Shown here: piece after piece, positions 8,874 through 19,200 of the stretch
Layout: each line of letters starts with the position of its first letter
How positions within the stretch are numbered: the stretch's first letter is position 1
From: Leeuwenhoekiella aequorea
Lineage (GTDB): Bacteria; Bacteroidota; Bacteroidia; Flavobacteriales; Flavobacteriaceae
DNA length: 64,000 nucleotides
Reading direction: 5' to 3'
NCBI RefSeq assembly: GCF_004104375.1
Contig: NZ_QOVM01000001.1
Coordinates: 310,001 to 374,000, forward strand
Notes under the pieces: generated by a model
What the model was told of the DNA's origin: nothing
Databases searched by the model: none
The model's input: only the letters and a program-made list of their open reading frames with translations
Made by a program: the position numbers and the translations under genes

Positions 8874-11001
8874 TCAGCTTGTGCAATTTGAGTTGAATAC
8901 GCTTTCGCGGAATATCTACCTCGAGGACTTTTACTACCACATGTTCCTGTAAGGTTACGTGGGCATTTACATCACTTACAAAGCCATCGGCGAGATTTGA
9001 GATGTGAATCAAACCACTTTCTTTAATCCCAATATCTACAAAAGCACCAAAATTAGTCACGTTATTCACAATCCCCGGAAGCAGTTGGCCAACTTCCAGA
9101 TCTTCAATTTTACGTATGTTTTGATTAAAGGTAAAAGCCTTTGCCGGCTCCCGCGGGTCGAGTCCGGGTTTTTCTAATTCGTCTAAAATGTCTTTAAGTG
9201 TAGGTAAGCCCACCTCGTCGGTAACGTAATCTTCGAGGCTTATTTCTTTTAAAATGCTTTTATTTCCTACTAGGTTTGCTACGGAAACTTTTAGTTTTTT
9301 AGCCATTTTTTCGACCAAATCGTAACGCTCGGGATGCACAGCAGAGTCGTCTAGCGGATTTTCACCATCTTTTATGCGTAAAAACCCACCGGCTTGTTCA
9401 TAGGCTTTTGCACCCAATCGCGGAACATTCAAAATTTCTTTCCGCGAAGCGAAAGCACCTTTTTCGTCACGATAGGCAACAATATTTTCTGCCAATTTAG
9501 GACCTATTCCTGAAACATAACTCAACAATGGGACACTGGCCGTATTTATATTTACGCCCACGGTATTTACGCAACTTTCTACCACACGGTCGAGTTCGTT
9601 TTTCAACTTTGTTTGATCTACATCGTGCTGGTATTGTCCTACGCCAATGGATTTTGCATCAATTTTCACCAGTTCAGCAAGTGGGTCTGCAAGACGACGA
9701 CCTATAGAAACCGCGCCGCGCACTGTCACGTCATAATTAGGGAACTCGTCACGGGCAATCTTAGAAGCCGAATAAATACTAGCGCCGGCTTCGCTCACTA
9801 CAAAAACATCTATATTTCTATTGAATTGCATGCGTTTGATAAACTGTTCGGTTTCCCGACTAGCGGTACCATTACCAATTGCAATAGCTTCTATCTTATG
9901 TGCGTCGACCAGAAAACTTATTTTACGCATTGCGCCTTTTGTGTCGTTTTTAGGTGGATGCGGATAGATGGTTTCGTTGTGTTGCAATCCGCCATTTTCA
10001 TCAAGGCAAACCACTTTACATCCCGTTCTAAAACCTGGATCAAGTGCGAGAATACGTTTTTCGCCGAGTGGCGAACCTAATAGCAGCTGACGTAAATTTT
10101 TTGCAAAAACCGAAATCGCTTCGTTGTCTGCTTTATCTTTTGCAGCGCCTAATGACTCATTACTTAATGCGGGAAATAGTAAACGCTTATAAGAATCTGC
10201 AATTGCCATTTGAATCTGGTCTGCACAGGCATTGTTAGATTTTATAATGCGATTCTCGATATTTTGGAAGGCTTTATCATCATCAATCTCAACTTTTAAC
10301 CGAATAAAACCTTCTTCAGCAGCACGCATTAATGCTAAAAACCGATGAGAAGGAATACGCGCTAATGACTCATCCCACTCAAAATAATCTTTGTATTTCT
10401 GCGCTTTTTCTTCGTCTTTTTTAGACTTGACAACTTTAGTGGCAATCTGTGCGTGGCGCTCTAATTGATTACGTAAATAATTACGAATGTCTGCACGCTC
10501 ATTTACCCATTCTGCAATAATATGACGGGCACCTTCCAGCGCATCATCTGTTGAGCTAATTGTATCGTTTTGAAACGTCACAGCAGCAGCTTCCAGATCA
10601 CGGGTATTTTGCGCCATTATGATTTTAGCAAGTGGCTCCAAACCATTTTCACGGGCGGTGTCTGCTTTGGTTTTTCGAGTTTTTTTATAGGGTAAATAAA
10701 GATCCTCAAGAGCGATTAAATCACTGGTGTTACTAATTTGCTTTTTGAGTTCCGGGGTTAAAAACTCCTGCTCCTTAAGCGCTTTTAGAATGGCTGCTTT
10801 TCGCTTTTCCAACGCTTCAAACTGCTCTTTATAGGTTACAATTTCACCTATTTGTACCTCGTCGAGATTCCCGGTACGTTCTTTACGATAACGAGAAATA
10901 AACGGAATAGTCGCATCTTCATCAAGTAACTGCAAGGTGTTTTTAATGCTACTTTCCGGAAGGTTAGTTTGAGATAGGAGGTAGGAGAGGATTGCGGACA
11001 T
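8866..11001 (-). CDS. tex: Tex family RNA-binding protein (S1 domain)
   Basis: A 711-residue Tex/YhgF protein. Domains in order are an N-terminal helical region with the TIPFISRYRKERTGNLDEV motif, an RNase H-like (YqgF) domain with ILALDPGFRTGCK, helix-hairpin-helix DNA-binding motifs around SYVSGIGPKLAENIV, and a C-terminal S1 domain with GIVNNVTNFGAFVDIG. Tex proteins bind nucleic acid and affect transcription. Its length is normal for the family, slightly short at the C-terminus. It heads a two-gene unit with the HDAC-like gene. Confidence 0.95.
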   Translation of the reverse strand: MSAILSYLLSQTNLPESSIKNTLQLLDEDATIPFISRYRKERTGNLDEVQIGEIVTYKEQFEALEKRKAAILKALKEQEFLTPELKKQISNTSDLIALEDLYLPYKKTRKTKADTARENGLEPLAKIIMAQNTRDLEAAAVTFQNDTISSTDDALEGARHIIAEWVNERADIRNYLRNQLERHAQIATKVVKSKKDEEKAQKYKDYFEWDESLARIPSHRFLALMRAAEEGFIRLKVEIDDDKAFQNIENRIIKSNNACADQIQMAIADSYKRLLFPALSNESLGAAKDKADNEAISVFAKNLRQLLLGSPLGEKRILALDPGFRTGCKVVCLDENGGLQHNETIYPHPPKNDTKGAMRKISFLVDAHKIEAIAIGNGTASRETEQFIKRMQFNRNIDVFVVSEAGASIYSASKIARDEFPNYDVTVRGAVSIGRRLADPLAELVKIDAKSIGVGQYQHDVDQTKLKNELDRVVESCVNTVGVNINTASVPLLSYVSGIGPKLAENIVAYRDEKGAFASRKEILNVPRLGAKAYEQAGGFLRIKDGENPLDDSAVHPERYDLVEKMAKKLKVSVANLVGNKSILKEISLEDYVTDEVGLPTLKDILDELEKPGLDPREPAKAFTFNQNIRKIEDLEVGQLLPGIVNNVTNFGAFVDIGIKESGLIHISNLADGFVSDVNAHVTLQEHVVVKVLEVDIPRKRIQLKLHKLNA

Positions 11002-11092
11002 AATTGATAAAATAATTTAATCTGAATGAAAAAGGGCAGACTTTATCGCAAGAAATTTATGCGAAAAACACCACCCTTATTTAGCAAAGCTG

Positions 11093-11121
11093 AAAAACTC
11101 CCATCTTATGAAAGAGGGGAG
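11093..11121 (-). terminator. Intrinsic terminator after metG
   Basis: On the minus strand, CTCCCCTCTT and AAGATGGGAG form a ten-base stem with one mismatch and a TCAT loop, followed directly by five T. It begins 11 bases past the metG stop. Confidence 0.7.
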
Positions 11122-11131
11122 CTTAAAATAG

Positions 11132-13213
11132 TTAACTAATCACCCCACCATTTTTTACACCGGCAGTATCTGGGTTCATAAACACGAGTTTACCTTGTGC
11201 ATCTTCAGTCATTAAAATCATTCCCTGGCTTTCTACACCACGCAATGCGCGAGGAGCAAGATTAACTAAAACAGTAACTTGTTTCCCTATGATTTCCTCG
11301 GGAGTAAAACTTTCTGCAATACCTGAAACAATAGTGCGTACATCAATACCAGTATCTACTTTTAAGACTAAAAGTTTCTTTGTTTTTGGCATTTTTTCCG
11401 CTTCAATAATGGTTCCCACACGCATATCTAATTTGGTAAAATCGTCAAATTCGATGGTTTCTTTTTGAGGTGTTACCGTTGCGTTTTCAGCTTGATTACT
11501 CATTTTTGTGGCTTCTAGTTTATCTAATTGTTTTTGAATCTGCTCGTCTTCAATCTTACTAAAGAGCAATGCAGCAGCATTAATCGTATGACCTACAGGC
11601 AGTAAATCTATTTTTTCGCCTAAGCTTGACCAGCTCAATGGTTGAGGTAATGTCATTAGCGGATCATTACTTTCCATATTCAGCATTTCTTTTAAAGTTT
11701 TTGCGGTGTGGGGTAAAAAGGGCTCGCTTAAAACAGCTAGACTTGCTGCGATTTGTAGCGCAACATACATTACGGTTTGTGTGCGTTCTGCATCTGTTTT
11801 TACCGTTTTCCACGGCTCAGCATCTGCTAGGTATTTATTACCTAATCGCGCTACATTCATCAATTCATTTTGCGCTTCGCGGAAGCGATAACGCTCAATC
11901 GAACTGGCAATCACAGCAGGGTAAGCCTTCATTTCGGCAAGAACACGCTCGTCTTCTTCGTTAAAAGCTGCCGGCTGGGGTATTACACCTTCATAATATT
12001 TACTCGTTAATACAACCACACGGTTGATGAAATTTCCAAAAATAGCAACCAGTTCATTATTGTTTCTCGCTTGAAAATCATTCCACGTAAAATCATTATC
12101 TTTTGTTTCTGGAGCATTTGCAGTTAATGTGTAACGCAAAACATCTTGCTGTCCCGGAAAATCTTGAAGATACTCATGTAACCAAACTGCCCAGTTTTTT
12201 GAAGTAGAGAGCTTATTGCCCTCGAGATTTAAAAATTCGTTTGCAGGTACATTGTCGGGTAAGATATAACTGCCTTCTGCTTTAAGCATGGCAGGAAAAA
12301 TAATGCAATGAAAAACGATATTATCTTTTCCTATAAAATGAACCAGTTTTGTGTCTTCATCTTTCCAGTAAGGTTCCCAATCTTTTCCTTCGCGTGCAGC
12401 CCACTCTTTTGTAGAGGAGATGTAGCCTATGGGAGCATCAAACCAAACATATAAAACTTTACCTTCTGCGCCCTCTACCGGAACTGGAATTCCCCAATCA
12501 AGATCACGAGTTACAGCACGTGGTCGCAAACCATCATCAATCCAGGATTTGCATTGCCCGTATACATTAGACTTCCAATCTTTTTTATGATCCTCAAGAA
12601 TCCACTGTTTTAAGAAGTCTTCATAACGTTCTAAAGGTAAAAACCAGTGTTTGGTTTCTTTCATAACAGGTTTTGCGCCAGATATAGTAGATTTTGGGTT
12701 GATAAGATCTGTCGCATTAAGAGAAGAGCCACAGCTCTCACATTGATCACCGTAAGCCTCTTCATTACCACACTTAGGGCAAGTACCTATTACAAAGCGA
12801 TCTGCCAGGTATTGATTTGCTTCGGCGTCATATAACTGCTCTGTAACTTCTTCTATAAAGTCACCTTTTTCGTAAAGTTTTGTAAAGAATTCTGATGCAG
12901 TATTGTGATGTACTTCCGCAGAAGTACGAGAATAATTATCAAAAGAAATTCCAAAATCTTCAAATGAATCTTTGATAATTTTATTGTATTTATCAACAAC
13001 TTCCTGAGGCGTAATCCCTTCCTTTTTGGCTTTGATACTTATTGCAACACCGTGCTCATCACTACCACATATAAAAGCTACATCTTTGTCAATACCTCGT
13101 AAGTAGCGTGTATAAATATCTGCCGGCACATACACGCCTGCTAAGTGACCTATGTGTATAGGGCCGTTTGTATAAGGCAGTGCTGCGGTTATTGTATATC
13201 TTTTAGGAGTCAT
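11132..13213 (-). CDS. metG: Methionyl-tRNA synthetase
   Basis: Charges tRNA-Met and initiator tRNA. The chosen start gives [26 protein letters not shown], with the class I HIGH motif right where the family has it. The frame is open 23 codons further up to 13282, but that extension has no family match. A zinc knuckle [18 protein letters not shown] and the KMSKS-equivalent [10 protein letters not shown] are visible. The last 110 residues form the EMAP/Trbp111-type tRNA-binding domain ([14 protein letters not shown], ending [14 protein letters not shown]). The protein is 693 residues long, the usual length for the form with the C-terminal dimerisation domain. Confidence 0.96.
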   Translation of the reverse strand: MTPKRYTITAALPYTNGPIHIGHLAGVYVPADIYTRYLRGIDKDVAFICGSDEHGVAISIKAKKEGITPQEVVDKYNKIIKDSFEDFGISFDNYSRTSAEVHHNTASEFFTKLYEKGDFIEEVTEQLYDAEANQYLADRFVIGTCPKCGNEEAYGDQCESCGSSLNATDLINPKSTISGAKPVMKETKHWFLPLERYEDFLKQWILEDHKKDWKSNVYGQCKSWIDDGLRPRAVTRDLDWGIPVPVEGAEGKVLYVWFDAPIGYISSTKEWAAREGKDWEPYWKDEDTKLVHFIGKDNIVFHCIIFPAMLKAEGSYILPDNVPANEFLNLEGNKLSTSKNWAVWLHEYLQDFPGQQDVLRYTLTANAPETKDNDFTWNDFQARNNNELVAIFGNFINRVVVLTSKYYEGVIPQPAAFNEEDERVLAEMKAYPAVIASSIERYRFREAQNELMNVARLGNKYLADAEPWKTVKTDAERTQTVMYVALQIAASLAVLSEPFLPHTAKTLKEMLNMESNDPLMTLPQPLSWSSLGEKIDLLPVGHTINAAALLFSKIEDEQIQKQLDKLEATKMSNQAENATVTPQKETIEFDDFTKLDMRVGTIIEAEKMPKTKKLLVLKVDTGIDVRTIVSGIAESFTPEEIIGKQVTVLVNLAPRALRGVESQGMILMTEDAQGKLVFMNPDTAGVKNGGVIS

Positions 13214-13319
13214 AATAAATATAAAATTTTCAGCGGCAAAGATACCATTTATGGGTTTAATCAAAACCAGTGATAGGAGCACATTTATTAAGTATGTATC
13301 TTAGTCGTTTATATCATTT

Positions 13320-13949
13320 ATGAAGAAGCATATTTTTGTGTTTGTAGGGTTTATAATCTTTTTAGGTTGTAAAGAAAAGTTAGATTCTAAAGCCGCTTCC
13401 CCAACTGTTATTCAAGAAGAGACGGTGCAAGAAAATGTATATACAGTTGAAGAAATATACAGACTAGCTGAAGCCAAATCAATTGAAGATACATTCGCTG
13501 AAGAAGATCTTTTAGAAACAAAACAATGGATCGAAGAAGGAAGTATAGAAGTAGTTACCTTGAAAGTCTTTCCCAATACTCCCAGAGAGCTACTAATTAA
13601 TTATACAGATATCAATAAATCTATTGTGCATAGCATTGAAGTATATGCTTACGACAGCCCTTGGAAATCTGAAACCGGAATTTACATGGGAATGCCTTTA
13701 AATGAACTAGAAGCATTAAATAAGAAATCACTTCGTTTTTATGGCTATGAATGGGACTATGCAGGTGCAGTAGATTTTGAAAAAGGTGCTCTGGCGAGTG
13801 AGATTCTTTTTGTCTATTTAGGGACAGATGGTGATGTAGATATGCCAAAAGAATTTATAGGTAGTGATATTACTATAACTGCTGAGCAAGCAAAACAGCA
13901 CAATATTGACTTTAAAGTAACGGGACTTATGTATCGTCCTAAAAAATAA
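13320..13949 (+). CDS. Predicted lipoprotein, unknown function
   Basis: A 209-residue exported protein. MKKHIFVFVGF, a hydrophobic stretch and FLGC place the lipidated Cys at residue 17. The mature part begins with a polar linker and continues with a mixed alpha/beta domain containing GIYMGMPLNELEALN, a pattern seen in small domains that flank a ligand groove, and a C-terminal block ending in KVTGLMYRPKK. I do not recognise the family. It is followed after only six bases by the LD-carboxypeptidase gene, so a cell-envelope role is plausible from context. Confidence 0.6.
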   Translation: MKKHIFVFVGFIIFLGCKEKLDSKAASPTVIQEETVQENVYTVEEIYRLAEAKSIEDTFAEEDLLETKQWIEEGSIEVVTLKVFPNTPRELLINYTDINKSIVHSIEVYAYDSPWKSETGIYMGMPLNELEALNKKSLRFYGYEWDYAGAVDFEKGALASEILFVYLGTDGDVDMPKEFIGSDITITAEQAKQHNIDFKVTGLMYRPKK

Positions 13950-13955
13950 GATTTC

Positions 13956-14861
13956 ATGTTAACTCCCCCATATTTAAAAAAAGGTGATCGAGTAGGTATC
14001 GTTTGTACAGCGCGCAAAGTAGATCTAGATGATCTGGAGAAAGGTATAGTTTATTTAAAAAATATGGGTCTGGTTCCTGTTTTAGGCAAAACAATAGGTG
14101 CTTCTGCAGACCAGTATGGAGGGACAGACAGTGAGCGTGCTGCAGATTTACAAGCTATGCTCGATAATGAAGATATTAAAGCACTATGGTGCGCAAAAGG
14201 AGGGTATGGCACCGTTCGAATTGTTGACGACATTAATTTTTACAAATTTGTAAAATATCCCAAGTGGATTGTAGGGTATAGCGATGTAACAGTCTTACAT
14301 TCTCAAGTGCATATGTTAGGTTTTGAAACCATACACGCTGTGATGCCGGTAGGCATATCTAGAAATACAAAAGAAGCTAAAGAAACACTAAGACGGGCTT
14401 GGTCTGGAAATTCATTAAATTATAGTATTAATTCTACACGCTATAACAGACTCGGTCAAGGAACAGGAGAATTGGTGGGTGGTAATATCTCAATCTTATA
14501 TTCTTTATGCGGTAGTACATCATCTATTGTAACGGACGGTAAGATTCTATTTATTGAAGACCTGGATGAGTATTTGTATCACGTAGATAGAATGATGGTC
14601 AATCTAAAGCGTAATAATATGCTATGTAATTTAAAAGGACTTATCGTTGGTGGCTTAACCAAAATGCACGATAATTCGGTGCCTTTTGGAAAATCGGCAC
14701 GGGAGATCGTATTGGATGCGGTTAAAGATTATAATTTTCCGGTTTGTTTTAATTTTCCGGCGGGTCATCTCAAAGATAACAGAGCGTTAATATTAGGTAG
14801 AAACGTGTCGCTTGAAGTTACAGAAAAAGGTTCTAGACTTGCTTTTGACCACGTAGAATAA
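13956..14861 (+). CDS. LD-carboxypeptidase, peptidase family S66
   Basis: A 301-residue LdcA-type serine peptidase that removes the terminal D-alanine from tetrapeptide stems during murein recycling. The N-terminal domain has KKGDRVGIVCTAR and the nucleophile S109 in WIVGYSDVT. The C-terminal domain provides the Glu (FIEDLDEYLYHVDR) and His (FPAGHLKDNRAL) of the Ser-His-Glu triad. There is no signal peptide, so it should act in the cytoplasm. It sits between a lipoprotein gene (six bases upstream) and yraN (16 bases downstream), probably as one unit. Confidence 0.92.
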   Translation: MLTPPYLKKGDRVGIVCTARKVDLDDLEKGIVYLKNMGLVPVLGKTIGASADQYGGTDSERAADLQAMLDNEDIKALWCAKGGYGTVRIVDDINFYKFVKYPKWIVGYSDVTVLHSQVHMLGFETIHAVMPVGISRNTKEAKETLRRAWSGNSLNYSINSTRYNRLGQGTGELVGGNISILYSLCGSTSSIVTDGKILFIEDLDEYLYHVDRMMVNLKRNNMLCNLKGLIVGGLTKMHDNSVPFGKSAREIVLDAVKDYNFPVCFNFPAGHLKDNRALILGRNVSLEVTEKGSRLAFDHVE

Positions 14862-14877
14862 GTATTAAATCTCTGCT

Positions 14878-15234
14878 ATGAATCATAACGAACTAGGTAA
14901 ATGGGGCGAGCAGTTTGCAGCAGAATATCTAGAGAAAAATAATTATGAGATTATTGAGCGTAATTGGTTTTTCGCTAAAGCGGAAATTGATATTATCGCT
15001 AGAAAAGACAACGAACTAATTATCGTTGAGGTGAAGACCCGTAACTCAGACTTTTTTGGCGATCCGCAGGATTTTGTAACGCCATCTAAGATAAAATTAC
15101 TCGTTAAAGCTGCAAACGAATTTATAATATCTAATGATCTCGAATTGGAAGTGCGTTTTGATATAATCGCAATTCTCAAAAATAAAACACAGGAGCAGCT
15201 TGAACATTTTGAGAATGCTTTTTATCATTTTTAA
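14878..15234 (+). CDS. yraN: YraN/UPF0102 family nuclease-like protein
   Basis: A 118-residue protein of the UPF0102 family, a restriction-endonuclease-like fold. The start MNHNELGKWGEQFAAEYLEKN, the catalytic-like AEIDIIARKDNELIIVEVKTRN (D, E and K of a PD-(D/E)xK core) and the length all fit. Its biological role is unsettled; Holliday-junction or repair functions have been proposed for relatives. It is the last gene of the 13320-15234 unit and ends at a bidirectional terminator. Confidence 0.92.
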   Translation: MNHNELGKWGEQFAAEYLEKNNYEIIERNWFFAKAEIDIIARKDNELIIVEVKTRNSDFFGDPQDFVTPSKIKLLVKAANEFIISNDLELEVRFDIIAILKNKTQEQLEHFENAFYHF

Positions 15235-15239
15235 TTCAA

Positions 15240-15273
15240 AGAGGGAAGGCAATTCTAAAATTACCTTCCCTCT
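15240..15273. terminator. Bidirectional terminator between convergent genes
   Basis: AGAGGGAAGG (15240-15249) and CCTTCCCTCT (15264-15273) form a perfect ten-base stem. An inner AATT/AATT pair closes the loop. It separates yraN on the plus strand from the XRE regulator on the minus strand. Confidence 0.8.
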
Positions 15274-15286
15274 TGTTACTAAACTT

Positions 15287-16108
15287 TTACTGAGAAATTT
15301 GCTTTCTTAAGGTATCAATCGCTTTTAAAATAATTGCAACATACAACCCTTGCACAAGAATGCTTGCGGGTCCTGCCACAACTGTTAGAATGATGGTTAA
15401 GAACATACCGCCAAGCACTAGATTTATAATCCCGGTTACTTTTGGAAGTTGTCCCAAATGGTTGGTTTTTAAAAATGCAATTCCCATACAGATAAAAACA
15501 ACACCAAAAAGCACGCTATAAATTACCGCAAATGCTTTAAGATTGATATACATAAAATGTAAATCAAATACTGAATATAGTGCGATAAGCGTGTTAATTG
15601 CAATGGCAATTATTGCACTTGTCTTTAAAAAATTAGCGTTGAAGAGTTCGCCGATTAACACAAAAATGCGCATATGTAACGCAAAAGCAATTGCAGAAAA
15701 TATCGTGATAATTACGTAGGGTATCTCCCCAAAATAATACGAATTTGAAGTAAGATAGGTAGTTTCTTCTATAAGTTGGAAGACTAAAAGAATCATACTT
15801 ATTATTCCGGCTATCCAACCCAGATTGAGTTGTTTGAATAAAAAGGAAGCATCTTTATTTTCATCAATTTCAATGAGAAAGGCTTTTTTGACCTGTTTCT
15901 CAAAGTAGATTTCCTGCAAATCATCTAAGTCTCTATCGAGTGCGGCTAAAATGGTTTTTATAGTGTACACTCGAGGTGTTACTTCACCGGCTTCAATACG
16001 TTGAATAGTGCGTACAGAGATATTGCATTGCGCTACAAGTTCTTCTTGTGTAAATCCTTTTTGCTGACGTAATTCTAAAATTTTCAGCCCCAATTGTGGT
16101 TGTTTCAT
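15287..16108 (-). CDS. XRE-family regulator with membrane-embedded C-terminal half
   Basis: A 273-residue protein. Residues 1-70 are a helix-turn-helix domain (KGFTQEELVAQCNISVRTI, then RIEAGEVTPR). After a charged linker there are about five or six hydrophobic helices to the end. The domain order suggests a DNA-binding protein held at the membrane that senses a membrane signal. The frame is open to an ATG at 16144, but MKQPQLGLKILELR at 16108 is the natural start of the HTH domain; 16117 is a third option. No target gene is evident. It is convergent with yraN and downstream of no operon partner. Confidence 0.75.
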   Translation of the reverse strand: MKQPQLGLKILELRQQKGFTQEELVAQCNISVRTIQRIEAGEVTPRVYTIKTILAALDRDLDDLQEIYFEKQVKKAFLIEIDENKDASFLFKQLNLGWIAGIISMILLVFQLIEETTYLTSNSYYFGEIPYVIITIFSAIAFALHMRIFVLIGELFNANFLKTSAIIAIAINTLIALYSVFDLHFMYINLKAFAVIYSVLFGVVFICMGIAFLKTNHLGQLPKVTGIINLVLGGMFLTIILTVVAGPASILVQGLYVAIILKAIDTLRKQISQ

Positions 16109-16279
16109 AAGTGACATAAGATTGCTCTTGTAGTTGATGCGCATCTAAAAATACAAGAATGTTAGACACTGCAATACTAAATACAAGAAGCTATTTGCTG
16201 CAATCTTTCAGCTTAAATTTCACCCGTCATTTACCTGACATTGTACTGTTTATAGGGTTTAAGAATAATTTCACGAAGC

Positions 16280-19200
16280 TTATTCTGATTCAGAAACTGT
16301 TTCTGACTTCTTCGGCATAAGAGGTTTTAATACTTCTATTGCTTTGTCTACAGAAGATATACCTTGCGCAGAAAGCAATAAACGCAAACCTTTACTTGTT
16401 TTCTTTTCTTTTAAAGTAACTCTGTTGGCGTGCGTTTGTACAAATTGAAGTACTCTGGAGAAAGCCTGACTCTGGTAAAATTTTGACTGCTGGTCTGCAA
16501 TAAAGAATCCTATTAGTTTTTTGTTTTTCATTACAACCTTCTCAAGGCCATAGTGAGTTGCTACCCATTTAATGCGCACCGAATTAAGCAAGTCATCTGC
16601 TTGTTTTGGCAACTCACCAAAACGATCTATCAATCGGGTTTCAAAAGCTGCCAGTTCTTCTTCAGTTTTTAACCCGTTAAGCTCTGTATAGAGATTCAAA
16701 CGCTCGGTTATATTATTGATGTAGTCATCAGGAAACATAAGGGAAAAATCGGAATCGATTACTGTATCCTTCACATATTCTTTATTAGAATCATCAACAT
16801 CATCTTCTGCGTATAAGTCTGCAAACTCATTTTCTTTAAGCTCTTCAATCGCTTCGTTAAGGATTTTTTGATAAGTATCAAATCCTATTTCATTCATAAA
16901 ACCACTCTGCTCACCGCCTAATAAATCGCCCGCACCTCGTATTTCGAGATCTTTCATCGCGATATTTATACCACTTCCAAGACTTGAAAATTGTTCTAAT
17001 GCCGTCATACGCTTACGTGCATCATCTGTCATTGTAGAAAACGGCGGAGTAATAAAATAGCAAAACGCTTTCTTATTACTACGACCTACACGTCCTCGCA
17101 TTTGATGCAAATCTGATAGGCCAAAATTATTAGCATTATTAATAAAAATTGTATTCGCATTAGGGACATCAAGACCACTTTCTACGATTGTTGTAGAAAC
17201 TAATACATCAAATTCGCCATCCATAAACTTGAGCATTAATTCTTCAAGTTTTTTACCATCCATTTGCCCGTGACCTATACCTATTTTAGCATCTGGCACC
17301 AGGCGCTGTATCATACCCGCGACTTCTTTAATATTTTGCAGTCTGTTGTGTATAAAAAATACTTGTCCGCCGCGCTGTATTTCATAGGATATAGCATCGC
17401 GTATGGTTTCTTCCTGTAAACGTATTATATGCGTTTCAATAGGGTAGCGGTTAGGAGGAGCAGTCGTTATTGTACTCATATCTCGAGCCGCCATTAAACT
17501 GAATTGTAGCGTACGCGGGATAGGAGTTGCCGTTAATGTTAATGTATCTACATTCTCCTTAATCGTCTTAAGTTTATCTTTTACAGCTACACCAAATTTT
17601 TGTTCTTCATCTACAATAAGTAATCCCAGATCTTTGAATTTCACGTTTTTACTCGTGAGTTGATGAGTACCTATAATAATATCTACCCTACCATTTGCAA
17701 GGCGTTCTAAAGTCTCGCGCTTTTCTTTTGCGGTACGGAAACGATTCAAATAATCTACAGTTACTGGTAAATCTTTGAGCCGTTCACTAAATGTTTTATG
17801 ATGCTGAAATGCCAAAATTGTGGTGGGTACGAGTACCGCCACTTGTTTCCCATTATCTACAGCTTTAAATGCAGCCCTAATTGCAACTTCGGTTTTACCA
17901 AATCCTACATCGCCACAAACAAGTCGATCCATAGGGCGAGCACTTTCCATATCTGCTTTTACAGCTTCTGTAGCACTGCTTTGATCTGGCGTGTCTTCAT
18001 ATATAAAACTCGCTTCGAGTTCGTTTTGCAAATACGTATCAGGCCCAAATGCAAAACCCTTTTCCAGACGGCGCTTAGCATATAATTTGATTAGGTTAAA
18101 GGCAATTTCCTTAACTCTGGTTTTTGTCTTTTGCTTTAATTTCTTCCAGGCAGCACTTCCCAGTTTGTATATGGTGGGCGGTTTACCATCTTTACCATTG
18201 TATTTAGTAACCTTATGCAGCGAGTGAATGCTTAAATAAAGTACATCGCGCTCTCCATATATAAGCTTAATAGCTTCCTGTTTTTTGCCTTCAACCTCAA
18301 TTTTTTGAAGTCCGCCAAACTTTCCTATTCCGTGATCAATATGAGTAATGTAATCACCCACCTGTAAGCTGGTTAGGTCTTTAAGAGTAATGGCCTGTTT
18401 TTTTGCATAGCCATCCTTGAGCTTAAATTTATGATACCGCTCAAATATCTGATGATCTGTATAACAGACTATTTTAAAATCTTCATCGATAAAACCGCGA
18501 TAGAGCGGGAGGATTATAGTCTCATATTGTTTTACATCAGACTGTGCATCCTCAAAAATATCTTTAAACCGTTTTGCCTGCTGCTCACTGGCACAACAAA
18601 TGTAGTTAGTATAACCTGCCTCTTCATTCTCATTAAGATTTTCAATAAGTAGATTGAATTGCTTGTTGAAAGCAGGCTGAGGAAATTGATTAAAACTTAT
18701 CTGAATATTTGATTCTTTGCCCGGTAAATCTGAACTTAATTTTACAAGTGTAAAATCTAATAGCTGTCTTTTAATTGTTTGTGAATCACAAAACAGAGCT
18801 TCCGGGGCAGTACGTTTTACTTCACTATCAAGATTGTTATATGCTTCCTGCGCTTTTTCAAAATTAGTGTCTATACGAGCGGCAAGTTGCTCAATATCCT
18901 GAGTGAAAACTACAGTGTCTGTAGCAATATATTTAAAGAAACTGTCGCGAGATTCTTGCAGTGCCTTATTTTCCACATTAGGCATCAAGCTTATTTTCTC
19001 AATCTTTTTTACTGAAAGTTGAGTCTCTACATCAAAAGTACGTATGCTATCAACTTCATCACCAAAAAATTCTATGCGATAGGGCTCATCGTGAGAGAAG
19101 GAGAACACGTCTATAATCCCACCACGTACAGAAAACTCTCCGGGTTCGGTAACAAAATCAACGCGTCTAAACTTGTATTCAAAGAGCATTTCATTTACAA

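Noticed and set aside
9613-10080. A 155-codon open frame on the plus strand
   Set aside because: It lies wholly antisense inside tex, has no recognisable family motif, and is explained by tex codon composition.
13214-13282. N-terminal extension of metG to 13282
   Set aside because: The 23 extra residues are not part of the synthetase family, which begins at [18 protein letters not shown].
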